From the NCBI GenBank assembly GCA_031384695.1, contig JANNAV010000185.1:1-13384 (forward strand): a stretch of DNA of 13,384 nucleotides, given 5' to 3'. The position numbers and the translations under genes are program-made. Source of the stretch: JANNAV01 sp031384695. Its GTDB lineage: Bacteria; Pseudomonadota; Alphaproteobacteria; Rhodobacterales; Rhodobacteraceae. The notes beneath the pieces were generated by a model. The model was given only the letters and a program-made list of their open reading frames with translations, was not told where the DNA came from and ran no database searches. Position 1 is the first letter of the stretch. Every line of letters begins with the position of its first letter. Of this stretch, positions 1 to 7,159 are shown piece after piece.

Positions 1-2
1 CC

Positions 3-137
3 GAGCAGCGCAAAAACCTCCTGCCGCAATGGACCCACATGTACAATTGGCATCGCCCGCACGGCAGCCTGACCTCAAAGCCACCTATCAGTCGCCTTGG
101 TCAACCGATGGACAACCTGTTGAGGTTCCACAGCTAG
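3..137 (+). CDS. IS481-family transposase, C-terminal end only (partial)
   Basis: The frame is open from the window edge and ends at TAG 135-137, giving 44 residues. They contain W-x-x-x-YNWHRPHGSL followed by SKPPISRL and a final NLLRFHS. This is the usual carboxy end of IS481-type DDE transposases, just after the catalytic Glu region (family knowledge). The catalytic DDE residues lie outside the window. The regulator gene on the opposite strand ends only 27 bp downstream with a normal-looking C-terminus, so the element appears to have inserted just behind that gene without damaging it. I could not fix the terminal inverted repeat; the element end should lie between about 138 and 165. Confidence 0.75.
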   Translation, partial: EQRKNLLPQWTHMYNWHRPHGSLTSKPPISRLGQPMDNLLRFHS

Positions 138-163
138 CCGACGCAACGCAGGAACATCTGCCG

Positions 164-1180
164 TTAGCCGAACGGGACCAGGTTTGCAAAGCGCCGCCGA
201 TACTCGGCGGGAGATGTGCCTGCCAGCTTTCGAAACGTGCGCCGGAACGCGGCCGGGTCCAGATAGCCTACCAGGATTGAAAGATCGTCAATGGGGTCTG
301 ATGTCGTCTCCAGCATCTGCTTGGCTTCCTCGATCCGGACATGCTGGACATAGTTGATTGGGGTGCTGCCAGTCGCGGTGCGGAATCGCCGCGAAAAGGT
401 GCGGGAATTCAGGCCTGCTATTTCTGCCATCCGCTGCACCGGGTTGGGCTCTTCATAGTGCAAGGCGATCCATTCCTGACAGCGTGCAATGATCCGGTCG
501 GACCCGTTGATACTCCGGTTGGTTGCGGCGAAAAGAAGTTGGCCACCCTCGTGCCCCGCCAGCAGATGAACTTTGGCCGTCTCGCGTGCGGCGGGCGCAC
601 CACAGAACCGGGCGATCAGGTAAAGCGCCAGTTCCTGCCAAGAGGTTACGCCCCCCGCGGTCACGATGCCATGCGCCTCGGCGCTGAGACACAGGATGCT
701 GTCGCGACGCAGTCTGGCGCGGGGGTAGGCGCGGGCAAACAACTCCGCGTAGGCCCAGTGTGAGGCGGCTTCCCGACCGTCCAGCAACCCCGCCTCGGCC
801 AGCACCAGCGCGCCCGAACAGACCGATGTCAGCAATACTCCGTCGCTGTGCAGTACCTTCAGCCAGGGGGCAAACGCCGCATAGTCTTCGCGCGGTGGTT
901 CGTGGATCGAGCTGTACATGTCGCAGATCACGACGGCATCGATCTGACCCAGATCGCCGATGCTGCGATGCGGCTCGACAAGGACATTGCCAAGGCATCG
1001 GAACGGCTTACCGTCCAGCGACACGATCTGCACATCGAGAGCTTCGGACCCTGGCTTGCCCAGCGTCATGTCGGGAAAAACGGCCCCAACCGACATCAGC
1101 ACGTCATAAAGCCCGTAGAGCACCGCAGCGGACGTGCTTTGCGCCGTCAAAAGGGCAATCGTAGGGCGGCGGCCGGCCAT
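164..1180 (-). CDS. GlxA-type transcriptional regulator (DJ-1/PfpI domain + AraC HTH)
   Basis: This is a 338-residue protein. Residues ~5-180 form a class I glutamine-amidotransferase-like (DJ-1/PfpI) domain with the nucleophile-elbow-like motif SVCSGALVLAEAGLLDG. Residues ~225-330 are a double helix-turn-helix of AraC type, with GLNSRTFSRRFR followed by GYLDPAAFRRTFRKLAGTSPAEYRRRF. GlxA-type proteins are cytoplasmic regulators in which the amidotransferase domain is thought to sense a ligand rather than catalyse. I chose the inner ATG at 1180 because GGGAG (1188-1192) sits 7 nt upstream; an in-frame ATG at 1207 has no such site. The gene is divergent from the exported CMD-like gene at 1423 across about 240 bp, so that gene, and perhaps the FAD oxidase after it, is the likely target (inference). 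Ligand unknown. Confidence 0.88.
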   Translation of the reverse strand: MAGRRPTIALLTAQSTSAAVLYGLYDVLMSVGAVFPDMTLGKPGSEALDVQIVSLDGKPFRCLGNVLVEPHRSIGDLGQIDAVVICDMYSSIHEPPREDYAAFAPWLKVLHSDGVLLTSVCSGALVLAEAGLLDGREAASHWAYAELFARAYPRARLRRDSILCLSAEAHGIVTAGGVTSWQELALYLIARFCGAPAARETAKVHLLAGHEGGQLLFAATNRSINGSDRIIARCQEWIALHYEEPNPVQRMAEIAGLNSRTFSRRFRTATGSTPINYVQHVRIEEAKQMLETTSDPIDDLSILVGYLDPAAFRRTFRKLAGTSPAEYRRRFANLVPFG

Positions 1181-1422
1181 CGAACAACTCCCGTCAAGAC
1201 CAGACATTCATCAGAGTGTGTCCGGTTTGGACCGTTCATGTCAATTCCGCCTCTCGGTCACAATCCGCTATTGGGTGTATCAAAGTCAGGAAAGAAGCGC
1301 CGATACGCAGGCGGCCGGGAAAACCACTAACAGAGACGGAAGTAGCTTACGCGCACCCGAAAAGGACGCATCTGAACGATTGACCAAACAACCTTGAACT
1401 TTTTTCAAAGGGAGACCTTGCA
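1181..1422. promoter_or_regulatory. Divergent control region between GlxA-type regulator and CMD-like gene
   Basis: No gene is evident here. The region must hold the promoters of both flanking genes. The one structured element seen is TTGAA-CTTTT-TTCAA at 1394-1408, an inverted repeat directly before the ribosome-binding site of the 1423 gene (AAGGGAGA at about 1408-1415). It may be an operator. TTGACC at 1380-1385 resembles a -35 box, but no good -10 box follows at normal spacing. Assignment as regulator target is inference. Confidence 0.35.
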
Positions 1423-1857
1423 ATGAAAGTGCTTCACGTAATTGCCGCTTCGCTTTGCCTTGCCGTTCCAGCCGCAGCCGAGGACATTAGCCCCGACGCA
1501 GTCCGGCAGGCCGCGCGGGATGCGTTCGGGGTGGCCCTGCCCGATATCGAAAACTACCCCGACAGCATGGTTGCGGGCGCATGGGCCTGGATGTCTGATG
1601 TCGAAGACGGCAAGGGCGCGCTTGATCCCAAGACGATGCAGTTGATTGGCCTCGCGGTCGCGTCACAGATCCCTTGCGAATATTGCACCTACTATCACCG
1701 CAAGGCGGCGGCATCCCTTGGCGCGACGCAGCAGGAGATTGCCGAGGCGGCGGCAATGGCTGGCTATGTGCGCAACTGGTCGGCGGTCCTCTACGGGACC
1801 GGCGCGGATGTTGCAGAATATCATGCCATGGTGGACGGGCTCTTCCCGGAGAAATGA
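1423..1857 (+). CDS. Exported AhpD/carboxymuconolactone decarboxylase-like protein
   Basis: This 144-residue protein starts with a signal peptide (MKVLHVIAASLCLAVPAAA, likely cut before ED at about 19/20). The mature part holds a CMD/AhpD-like helical domain with PCEYCTYYH at 84-92, meaning Cys85-x-x-Cys88 and His92. In AhpD proteins this motif is a redox-active pair with a proton-relay His that supports peroxidase activity. The motif is seen; activity and substrate are inferred only. Most CMD proteins are cytoplasmic, so the export signal is notable. The start is supported by GGGAGA about 8 nt upstream. It is the first plus-strand gene after the GlxA-type regulator. The next gene, a FAD oxidase, follows after 121 bp containing two hairpins, so co-transcription is uncertain. 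Confidence 0.85.
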   Translation: MKVLHVIAASLCLAVPAAAEDISPDAVRQAARDAFGVALPDIENYPDSMVAGAWAWMSDVEDGKGALDPKTMQLIGLAVASQIPCEYCTYYHRKAAASLGATQQEIAEAAAMAGYVRNWSAVLYGTGADVAEYHAMVDGLFPEK

Positions 1858-1865
1858 CGGTGCGA

Positions 1866-1899
1866 CGACAGCGCTGCATCCGCTCGCAGGTGCCGCTGT
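1866..1899 (+). other. Inverted repeat downstream of the CMD-like gene
   Basis: GACAGCG (1866-1872) pairs with CGCTGTC (1893-1899) across a 20-nt loop, starting 8 bp after the stop codon. It could protect the mRNA end or act with the hairpin at 1922 as a double terminator. There is no T-run directly after it. Confidence 0.4.
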
Positions 1900-1921
1900 C
1901 TGTCAAAAACAGTCGAAATCA

Positions 1922-1947
1922 GCAGCGATCATGTCGCTGCCGGTTTT
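1922..1947 (+). terminator. Terminator-like hairpin after CMD-like gene
   Basis: GCAGCGA (1922-1928) and TCGCTGC (1934-1940) form a perfect 7-bp stem with loop TCATG, followed by CGG and TTTT. It lies 65 bp past the CMD-like stop and 32 bp before the FAD-oxidase start. It may end or attenuate transcription between the two genes. The short T-run makes this a moderate call. Confidence 0.5.
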
Positions 1948-1978
1948 ACAGTGAACCTGCTCACAATGGAGGAATGCC

Positions 1979-3382
1979 ATGCAAGGCAACACCCGTACAC
2001 CCCCGCTCCATGCCCTTGCGCCAACAACTGCTGGTGCCGTGCTATTGCCGGGCGATGCGGCGTACGACAGCGCCCGCGCAGTCTGGAACGCGATGATTTC
2101 GCGCCATCCGGCGGCAATCCTTAAGTGCACCTCTCGCGATGATGTTGTGGCCGGTGTGCGCTTTGCGGCCAAGCACGGGTTGGCGGTGTCGATCAAGGGT
2201 GGCGGACATAATGTTGCCGGGCACGCGGTGGGCGATGGGGCCCTGATGCTGGACCTGTCACAGATGCGCGGTGTCAGTGTCGACCCGGTGGCGCGGACCG
2301 CCTGGGTGGAGGGTGGTGCGACCTGGGCCGAGGTGGATGCGGCCACGCAGGCGCATGGCTTGGCCACACCGGGCGGCCTGATTTCGGAAACCGGGGTTGG
2401 CGGGCTGACCTTGAGCGGCGGTATCGGCTGGATGCGGAGCAAACATGGCCTGAGCATCGACAACCTGATCGCAGCCGAGGTCGTCACGGCGGACGGGTCG
2501 GTTTGCCCGGCCAGTGCCGACAGTCACCCCGATCTGTTCTGGGCCTTGCGCGGGGGTGGCGGCAACTTCGGCGTCGTCACGCGGTTCTGTTTCGCGCTGC
2601 ATCCCTTCGGACCAGAGGTGATGTTCGCCCTGCCCATCTACCTTGCTGCCGACGGTGCGGGTCCGATCCGGTTCTGGCGCGATTTTCTCGCGGACAAATC
2701 CGACAGCATCGCCTCGCTGTGCGAGTTTTCCACTTTGGCTGAGGGTCCGGATGTCCCGGCCGAGCATTGGGGGAAACGCTGCTTCACGATCGCCGCGATC
2801 TATGCCGGCGATGCCGCCGAAGGCGAGCGCATCCTGGCACCTCTGCGCGACCTCGGGTCGTTGGCGGCAGATTTCTCGGGCCGCATGTCCTATGTGGACG
2901 CCCAAAAACTGTTCGACCCGCTGTTTCCCACCGGAGCCTTCCGCTGCTACTGGAAATCGCACCTGTTGACGACACTCACCGACGAGATGATCGACGAGGG
3001 GCTGGCCAATGCCATCGCCTCGCCCTCTGACCGCTCGATCAGTTCGTTCTGGAACTTTGGCGGTGCCACCGCGCGCGTGCCTGCCGATGCCACGGCCTTT
3101 GGCGACCGGTCGTTCGGCTGGATGTATTCGCTCGACTCGGTCTGGGAGCAACCGGAAGAAGATGCGAAGGTCATGGATTGGACGCGCAATGCCTGGACGC
3201 GGTTTCGCGGGCATTCACACGAAGGCCGTCTTTACCTCAATTTTGCCGGGCAGGACGAGGACAGTGCTGCGCTTACCAAAGATGCATTCGGGCGCAACTT
3301 TGACCGGCTGACCGCGATCAAGCTGCGCTACGATCCCGCAAACATGTTCCGCTTTAACCAGAATATCGAGCCGGTCGGTTAA
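1979..3382 (+). CDS. FAD-linked oxidoreductase, berberine bridge enzyme-like
   Basis: This 467-residue protein has the PCMH-type FAD-binding fold at ~45-215 and a substrate domain after it. The short BBE C-terminal motif is at the end (YLNFAGQDED, then RNFDRLTAIKLRYDPANMFRFNQNI). KGGGHNVAG places His77 where family members carry the 8-alpha-histidyl FAD link. The second, Cys-linked position reads GGLISETGVGG, with Ile135 where plant BBEs have Cys, so FAD should be held by one covalent bond (inference). Such enzymes oxidise alcohols, sugars or amines and pass electrons to O2; the substrate here is unknown. No signal peptide is visible. The start is well supported by GGAGG 7 nt upstream of ATG. 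It lies between an AhpD-like gene and a cupredoxin gene, which fits a small redox cluster. Confidence 0.88.
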   Translation: MQGNTRTPPLHALAPTTAGAVLLPGDAAYDSARAVWNAMISRHPAAILKCTSRDDVVAGVRFAAKHGLAVSIKGGGHNVAGHAVGDGALMLDLSQMRGVSVDPVARTAWVEGGATWAEVDAATQAHGLATPGGLISETGVGGLTLSGGIGWMRSKHGLSIDNLIAAEVVTADGSVCPASADSHPDLFWALRGGGGNFGVVTRFCFALHPFGPEVMFALPIYLAADGAGPIRFWRDFLADKSDSIASLCEFSTLAEGPDVPAEHWGKRCFTIAAIYAGDAAEGERILAPLRDLGSLAADFSGRMSYVDAQKLFDPLFPTGAFRCYWKSHLLTTLTDEMIDEGLANAIASPSDRSISSFWNFGGATARVPADATAFGDRSFGWMYSLDSVWEQPEEDAKVMDWTRNAWTRFRGHSHEGRLYLNFAGQDEDSAALTKDAFGRNFDRLTAIKLRYDPANMFRFNQNIEPVG

Positions 3383-3457
3383 ATTACAGTACCCGGATGT
3401 TTGACAAGGGTAGTAACGCCGTGAGCCAATGCATCGGTCCTGTGAGAAGAAACTGAC

Positions 3458-3971
3458 ATGATACTTTCCAGACGTTCGATGATAACTTTCATTTCGGGAA
3501 TCCTGTCGTTCCCGGTGTTCAATCGAGCCGCTTTTGCAGGAACCATGAACCATCGTGAAGGTTGCCCTTTGGGACAAGGGCGAAGCGTCGATGGACGGAA
3601 TGGACACCATGATGCCGATGGGCATGGCGATGCCAGGTGCGATGGATATGGCCAAGATGGGGATCACCGTTGACACCCTTGAGATACCCGCAGGAGAAGT
3701 CACGTTCAGGGTGGCCAACGAATCGCAGGAATTCTACCACAGCGTGACGATTTCGCCGGTTGAGGATCCGTCCAGAGAACTCCCCTATCTGATCGACAAG
3801 CGGATGGTGGATGAACAAGCGGCCGGGACCACCGCCCGGTTGAAAGAGCCGCGACCGCGCGATTCCGGTGCCGTGACTGTCGATATGCAACCGGGAACGG
3901 ACATCCTCTACTGGAACATTGCCGGTCACTATGCGAAGGGCATGTGGACAATCGTTGCTGTGACCGGGTGA
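3458..3971 (+). pseudogene. Met-rich cupredoxin-like protein, frameshifted and lacking the copper Cys
   Basis: An ATG at 3458 opens a signal peptide (MILSRRSMITFISGILSF, ending near AFA-G). Its frame then runs into meaningless sequence. The mature cupredoxin frame (from GTG 3555: KVALWDKGEASM, a Met-rich stretch with MPMGMAMPG, then a beta-sandwich domain) is shifted by one base. Skipping one C at 3550-3551 joins the two frames as ...AGTMN-IVKVALWDKG, the usual order in this family. The C-terminal copper loop, numbered from GTG 3555, reads LYWNIAGHYAKGM. His125 and Met130 are kept, and His62 (EFYHSV) is plausible as the upstream ligand. The expected Cys is Trp120 (codon TGG 3912-3914), so a type-1 copper site cannot form. 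Either the gene is decaying, or a base-call error hides a full-length, Cys-less protein. Starting at 3555 alone would give a cytoplasmic protein, which is unlikely. Confidence 0.75.
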
Positions 3972-4008
3972 ACGGGTCAAACGATCAGGAAGCGATTTGC
4001 CCCTCCGG

Positions 4009-4938
4009 TCAACTCTGGTTTTCAGCTGCGGCGCGAAGCAAACTCTGTCGGGTCAACCTCGCCTCACCGCGCAGCCAGTCGAGGAACCGCTGCAGCTGCG
4101 GCCGCAAGGTGCCATGTGCAGTGACAGTCAGGACATAGGGCATCGGCGCCACAAGGCATTGATGTGCCGGGTAGGGCAGCACGATGTGCCCGCTCTCCAG
4201 ATCCGCTGCTACCAACGACAGCCCGCAGATCAGAAAGCCGACATTCTGTCGCACCGCTTCCAACGCCAGCCGGGCGTGGCGGTAGTGCACTCCGCGCCCG
4301 GCACCATCGCGACGATAGCCGAACCTCTCGACCCAATGTGGCCAGCCGGGCCGTTGCGGATCGTCGCGTTGCGCCTCAAGATGCAGGAAGGGCATGCCCT
4401 CCAGTGGCATCTGCGCGTCCCAATCCGCCATTCGGCGCAAATTGTCCGGACCTGTCACCGGCAGGAGGAGATCGCGGAACAATTCTTCGCCGCGACCAGG
4501 ATCGGTGTATTCGATCCGACAATCAGGCGCGCCAAGCCGGAGCGGGATATCGCCGGCTCCATTGATGCAGAAAAGGATATTCGGGTTCTCAGCGCGGAAG
4601 GCGGCCAGACGCGGCAGCAGCCAAAGCTCTGACCAGTCGGGGTCTGCCACGATGTGGATCTCGGCCACGCGCTGGAAATCAAGACTTTCGGTGACCCTGT
4701 CCAGTGCGGCAAAGGCAGCCTTGAGGTCGGTCAGTGCGTGATCGAGATCGACTGTCGGCGTCAGGCCCGAGCGGCCCCGTAACAAGAGGTCGCGACCCAG
4801 ATAGTCCTCCAGCGACCTGATCCGTTGGCCCACAGCGGCGGGTGTGATGCCCAGTCGGTCGGCGGCAAGGGTCAGCGACCCGACCCGAATGGCCATTTCC
4901 AGGGCCTGAAGAGATTTCAGATGCGATGTGGCGGACAT
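4009..4938 (-). CDS. LysR-family transcriptional regulator
   Basis: This 309-residue protein has an N-terminal winged HTH (residues ~5-65: LQALEMAIRVGSLTLAADRL, then ITPAAVGQRIRSLEDYLG) and a periplasmic-binding-like effector domain from ~90 on. The fold and length are typical of LysR activators and resemble the GcvA branch. I use the ATG at 4938; a GTG directly before it (4941) could also serve, and neither has a strong ribosome-binding site. It is divergent from the DUF4242-DUF1326-DUF2182 genes across 139 bp, the standard LysR layout, so it probably controls them and itself (inference). Its stop is 37 bp from the convergent cupredoxin gene. Inducer unknown. Confidence 0.9.
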   Translation of the reverse strand: MSATSHLKSLQALEMAIRVGSLTLAADRLGITPAAVGQRIRSLEDYLGRDLLLRGRSGLTPTVDLDHALTDLKAAFAALDRVTESLDFQRVAEIHIVADPDWSELWLLPRLAAFRAENPNILFCINGAGDIPLRLGAPDCRIEYTDPGRGEELFRDLLLPVTGPDNLRRMADWDAQMPLEGMPFLHLEAQRDDPQRPGWPHWVERFGYRRDGAGRGVHYRHARLALEAVRQNVGFLICGLSLVAADLESGHIVLPYPAHQCLVAPMPYVLTVTAHGTLRPQLQRFLDWLRGEARLTRQSLLRAAAENQS

Positions 4939-5077
4939 CACTGAAGGTTAGCTTTAGTTTCGTAAATTTTCAAGGGAGATACAGAAGCCTGCCATTAGTG
5001 AGCTAAAGAACTTGTGGTTATGAGGATCAGGCCCGGGGGGCTAATCTTGGGTCACGTCATCAACCGGAGGAACCATA
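4939..5077. promoter_or_regulatory. Divergent LysR / DUF4242 control region
   Basis: This AT-richer gap holds TTAG-TGAG-CTAA (within about 4995-5007) and two separated CTTTAG/CTAAAG half-sites, one near each end. On the minus strand the right-hand site includes CTAAT, a pentamer reported in E. coli GcvA sites. These are plausible LysR boxes but were not tested against a model. GGAGG at about 5066-5070 is the ribosome-binding site of the DUF4242 gene. Confidence 0.35.
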
Positions 5078-5362
5078 ATGGCCAGTCTCAAACGATACAT
5101 GATCGAACGCGACATTCCCGGCATCGGGAATTTTTCCGTGACCGAACTGTGCGGCGCGGCGCGGGCGTCCAATCAGGCCCTCAGCACCATCGGGCCGGCT
5201 ATCCAGTGGCAGCACAGCTACGTCGCCGGCAACAAGACCTTTTGCATCTATCTTGCCGATGGCGAGGATTCGATCCGCAAGCACGCGGAGTTGAGCGGCA
5301 TCCCGATTGCGAAAATCACCGAAGTGCCGCAGATCATCGATCCGCTGACGGCGAACAACTGA
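5078..5362 (+). CDS. DUF4242 family protein
   Basis: A 94-residue soluble protein that begins MASLKRYMIERDIPGIGNFS and ends with GIPIAKITEVPQIIDP. This matches the DUF4242 pattern: a small ferredoxin-like fold with a leading 'ERD-P-G' strand and a central SYV..KTFCIYLA. No catalytic site is established that I can name. GGAGG 7-8 nt before ATG makes the start firm. It is the first gene after the LysR regulator and is separated from the DUF1326 gene by 117 bp with a hairpin in between, so it may be read both alone and with the genes behind it. Function not known. Confidence 0.82.
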   Translation: MASLKRYMIERDIPGIGNFSVTELCGAARASNQALSTIGPAIQWQHSYVAGNKTFCIYLADGEDSIRKHAELSGIPIAKITEVPQIIDPLTANN

Positions 5363-5373
5363 TCCTGTGGGCA

Positions 5374-5395
5374 GGCGGCTGTCCCACCAGCCGCC
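5374..5395 (+). other. GC-rich hairpin after DUF4242 gene
   Basis: GGCGGCT (5374-5380) and AGCCGCC (5389-5395) form a perfect 7-bp stem with an 8-nt loop, 11 bp after the DUF4242 stop. No T-run follows. It may be an attenuator or an mRNA-stabilising hairpin that makes DUF4242 message more abundant than the downstream genes. That role is inference. Confidence 0.45.
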
Positions 5396-5479
5396 CGCTC
5401 ACCAAAGCATCGGGAAAACCGCCCGACTGTGCTAAACTGCCGAAAGGGTCAAAGGGACTCACCATGAAAGGGGGACAGA

Positions 5480-6121
5480 ATGACGCCTTGGGAAATTGAC
5501 GCGCTGGAACTTGCCAACTGCAACTGCGCCTTCGGTTGTCCGTGCCAGTTCAACGCGATGCCGACCGACGGCACCTGCGAGGCAGCGGTCGGGTTCATTA
5601 TCAGCAAGGGCCACTATGGCGACGTGAATCTTGACGGCGTGAAGTTCGGTATGACGGCCAAATGGCCAGCAGCGATCCATATGGGCAACGGGACGATTCA
5701 GTTGATCGTCGACGCCGGTGCCTCACCCGAACAGCGTGCAGCGGTCGAAGCCATCGGTACAGGTGGCGATACCGAAGACATGGCCACATTCTTCTGGGTG
5801 TTCGACAAAATGGCCCCCAACCGGCTCGACACCCTGTTCAAGCCGATCAATCTGGCCGTCGATCTTGAAGGCCGCACCGGGCATGTCAACATTCCCGGCG
5901 TCTTCGATCTCAAGGCCGAACCGATCCGAAACCCCGTGACGGGTGCCGAACACCGTGCTCGCATCAACCTGCCCCACGGCTTTGAATTTCGTCAGGCCGA
6001 AGTGGCGAGCGGAACGACAACGACCTCGGGCGACATTTCGTTGACCAAGAACCATGGCACGCACGCACATATTTGCCGGGTCTACATGACCGGCAAGGGC
6101 GTCATCAACCACGCGGCCTGA
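5480..6121 (+). CDS. DUF1326 domain protein (Cys-rich N-terminus)
   Basis: This 213-residue protein starts with a striking cysteine cluster: Cys14-x-Cys16-x3-Cys20-x-Cys22, plus Cys33 (NCNCAFGCPCQFN). The remainder is a predicted beta-rich soluble domain containing HGFEFRQAEVASGTTTTSGD. Length and motifs fit DUF1326. There is no signal peptide or membrane segment. The start is set by AGGGGGA just upstream of ATG 5480; the ATG at 5463 is out of frame. It ends 6 bp before the DUF2182 gene, the usual partner of this family, so the two are almost surely co-translated and probably work together. The Cys cluster suggests metal binding or thiol chemistry, but no activity can be stated from the sequence. 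Confidence 0.88.
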   Translation: MTPWEIDALELANCNCAFGCPCQFNAMPTDGTCEAAVGFIISKGHYGDVNLDGVKFGMTAKWPAAIHMGNGTIQLIVDAGASPEQRAAVEAIGTGGDTEDMATFFWVFDKMAPNRLDTLFKPINLAVDLEGRTGHVNIPGVFDLKAEPIRNPVTGAEHRARINLPHGFEFRQAEVASGTTTTSGDISLTKNHGTHAHICRVYMTGKGVINHAA

Positions 6122-6127
6122 CTGGCG

Positions 6128-6946
6128 ATGTCAGATGTCCGGCTCACAGACCGGTTTCTCCGCCATGATCGGCGCATCGTGGCGGTGGCGCTTTTCCTTG
6201 CTTTCGTGGTCGCAGCCGGGTTCATCCTCGCAGGCGGTGGGACAGGCATGTCCGCCATCGGCATGACCGCCCACACCGGCCCGGCGGGTGCGCTGATCGC
6301 CGGTATGCCAGACATGGTTTCACCAATGCTCTGGACGCCCCGTTACGCGCTGGTCATCTTCGTCATGTGGTGGCTGATGATGGTCGCCATGATGGTGCCA
6401 AGCGCTGCCCCGACGATCCTGCTCTACGGTGCGCTGAACCGAAGTCGGGGTGTCGCCGCACCGCTGCTGTTCGCGTTCGGCTATCTCACCATATGGGCCG
6501 CATTCAGCGTGATTGCCACCGCTTCGCAAGGCATGCTTGCCGCGCTTGGCCTGATCTCTCCGATGTTCATGTCGCTGGCCACGCCCTGGCTTGGTGCCGC
6601 AATTCTGGTCGGCGCGGGCCTGTACCAGCTGACGCCGCTCAAGGCTGGGTGCCTGAATCATTGCCGCGGCCCGGTCGAGGCGCTGACCCGCCACCGCAGG
6701 ACAGGAAGGGCCGCAGCCTTCCGAATGGGTCTGCTGCATGGCGGCTTCTGCCTCGGCTGCTGCTGGGCCCTGATGGCGCTGCTCTTCGTCGGTGGGGTGA
6801 TGAATATCTGGTGGATTATCGGGATCACACTCTATGTCGCCGTTGAGAAGCTGGTGCCCGGTGGGAATCGTCTGGCCCGTCCCATGGGTGCAGCTCTGGT
6901 CCTCGCCGGTCTGGCCTCGTTGCTGCAAAACTTTGATGCGGGCTGA
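6128..6946 (+). CDS. DUF2182 integral membrane protein
   Basis: This 272-residue protein has about seven predicted membrane segments (roughly 17-36, 73-100, 109-135, 146-168, 202-221, 224-241 and 252-266). It carries DUF2182 signatures: MWWLMMVAMMVPSAAP at 80-95, PLKAGCLNHCR at 170-180 (Cys175, Cys179) and GFCLGCCWALM at 206-216 (Cys208, Cys211, Cys212). The paired Cys motifs and Met-rich segments at membrane level could bind metal; that is inference. It follows the DUF1326 gene by 6 bp, has no strong ribosome-binding site of its own, and so is probably translationally coupled. The DUF1326-DUF2182 pairing is a recurrent arrangement in proteobacteria. Downstream lies IS debris, so the operon ends here. 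Confidence 0.9.
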   Translation: MSDVRLTDRFLRHDRRIVAVALFLAFVVAAGFILAGGGTGMSAIGMTAHTGPAGALIAGMPDMVSPMLWTPRYALVIFVMWWLMMVAMMVPSAAPTILLYGALNRSRGVAAPLLFAFGYLTIWAAFSVIATASQGMLAALGLISPMFMSLATPWLGAAILVGAGLYQLTPLKAGCLNHCRGPVEALTRHRRTGRAAAFRMGLLHGGFCLGCCWALMALLFVGGVMNIWWIIGITLYVAVEKLVPGGNRLARPMGAALVLAGLASLLQNFDAG

Positions 6947-7140
6947 CGTGCAGGCTCGACGAGTTTTCCGCAAGCTGCCATTCGTTGATTTCATTGATAT
7001 TTTCTCCGAGAAGGTTCGATGGCATTCCCGATCCCTTCGCCACTTGCCCCCATGAAAGCGTTCTCCCGATCCGGTTGAGGCCGGAATTTTCCGTTGTTTT
7101 CGAGGGTTATGCGGGTGAGGCTGTCATCCGCTGCCCGGCA

Positions 7141-7158
7141 GCGTTTGCTTGCAAACGC
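7141..7158. repeat. Short perfect palindrome at the 5' edge of the IS110 remnant
   Basis: GCGTTTGC-TT-GCAAACGC is an 8-bp stem with a 2-nt spacer. It sits within 10 bp of the point where IS110 transposase homology begins. It could be a leftover subterminal repeat of the element or a pre-existing target; some IS110-type elements insert into palindromes. Not resolved here. Confidence 0.4.
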
Positions 7159-7159
7159 G

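Noticed and set aside
453..998. 181-codon minus-strand frame inside the GlxA-type regulator
   Set aside because: It is an alternative frame of the same strand within a well-supported gene, with a low-complexity Arg-rich translation.
2258..3214. 318-codon minus-strand frame opposite the FAD oxidase
   Set aside because: It is a shadow of the BBE-like gene, which has a strong ribosome-binding site and clear FAD motifs.
5014..5499. 161-codon plus-strand frame over the DUF4242 gene
   Set aside because: It overlaps the DUF4242 gene in another frame, and its Arg/His-rich sequence has no motif.
5480..6946. Bufferin-type (DUF2282/MNIO) copper system
   Set aside because: The family number looks similar, but these proteins match DUF1326 and DUF2182. 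No MNIO, DUF2063 or DoxX gene is present.
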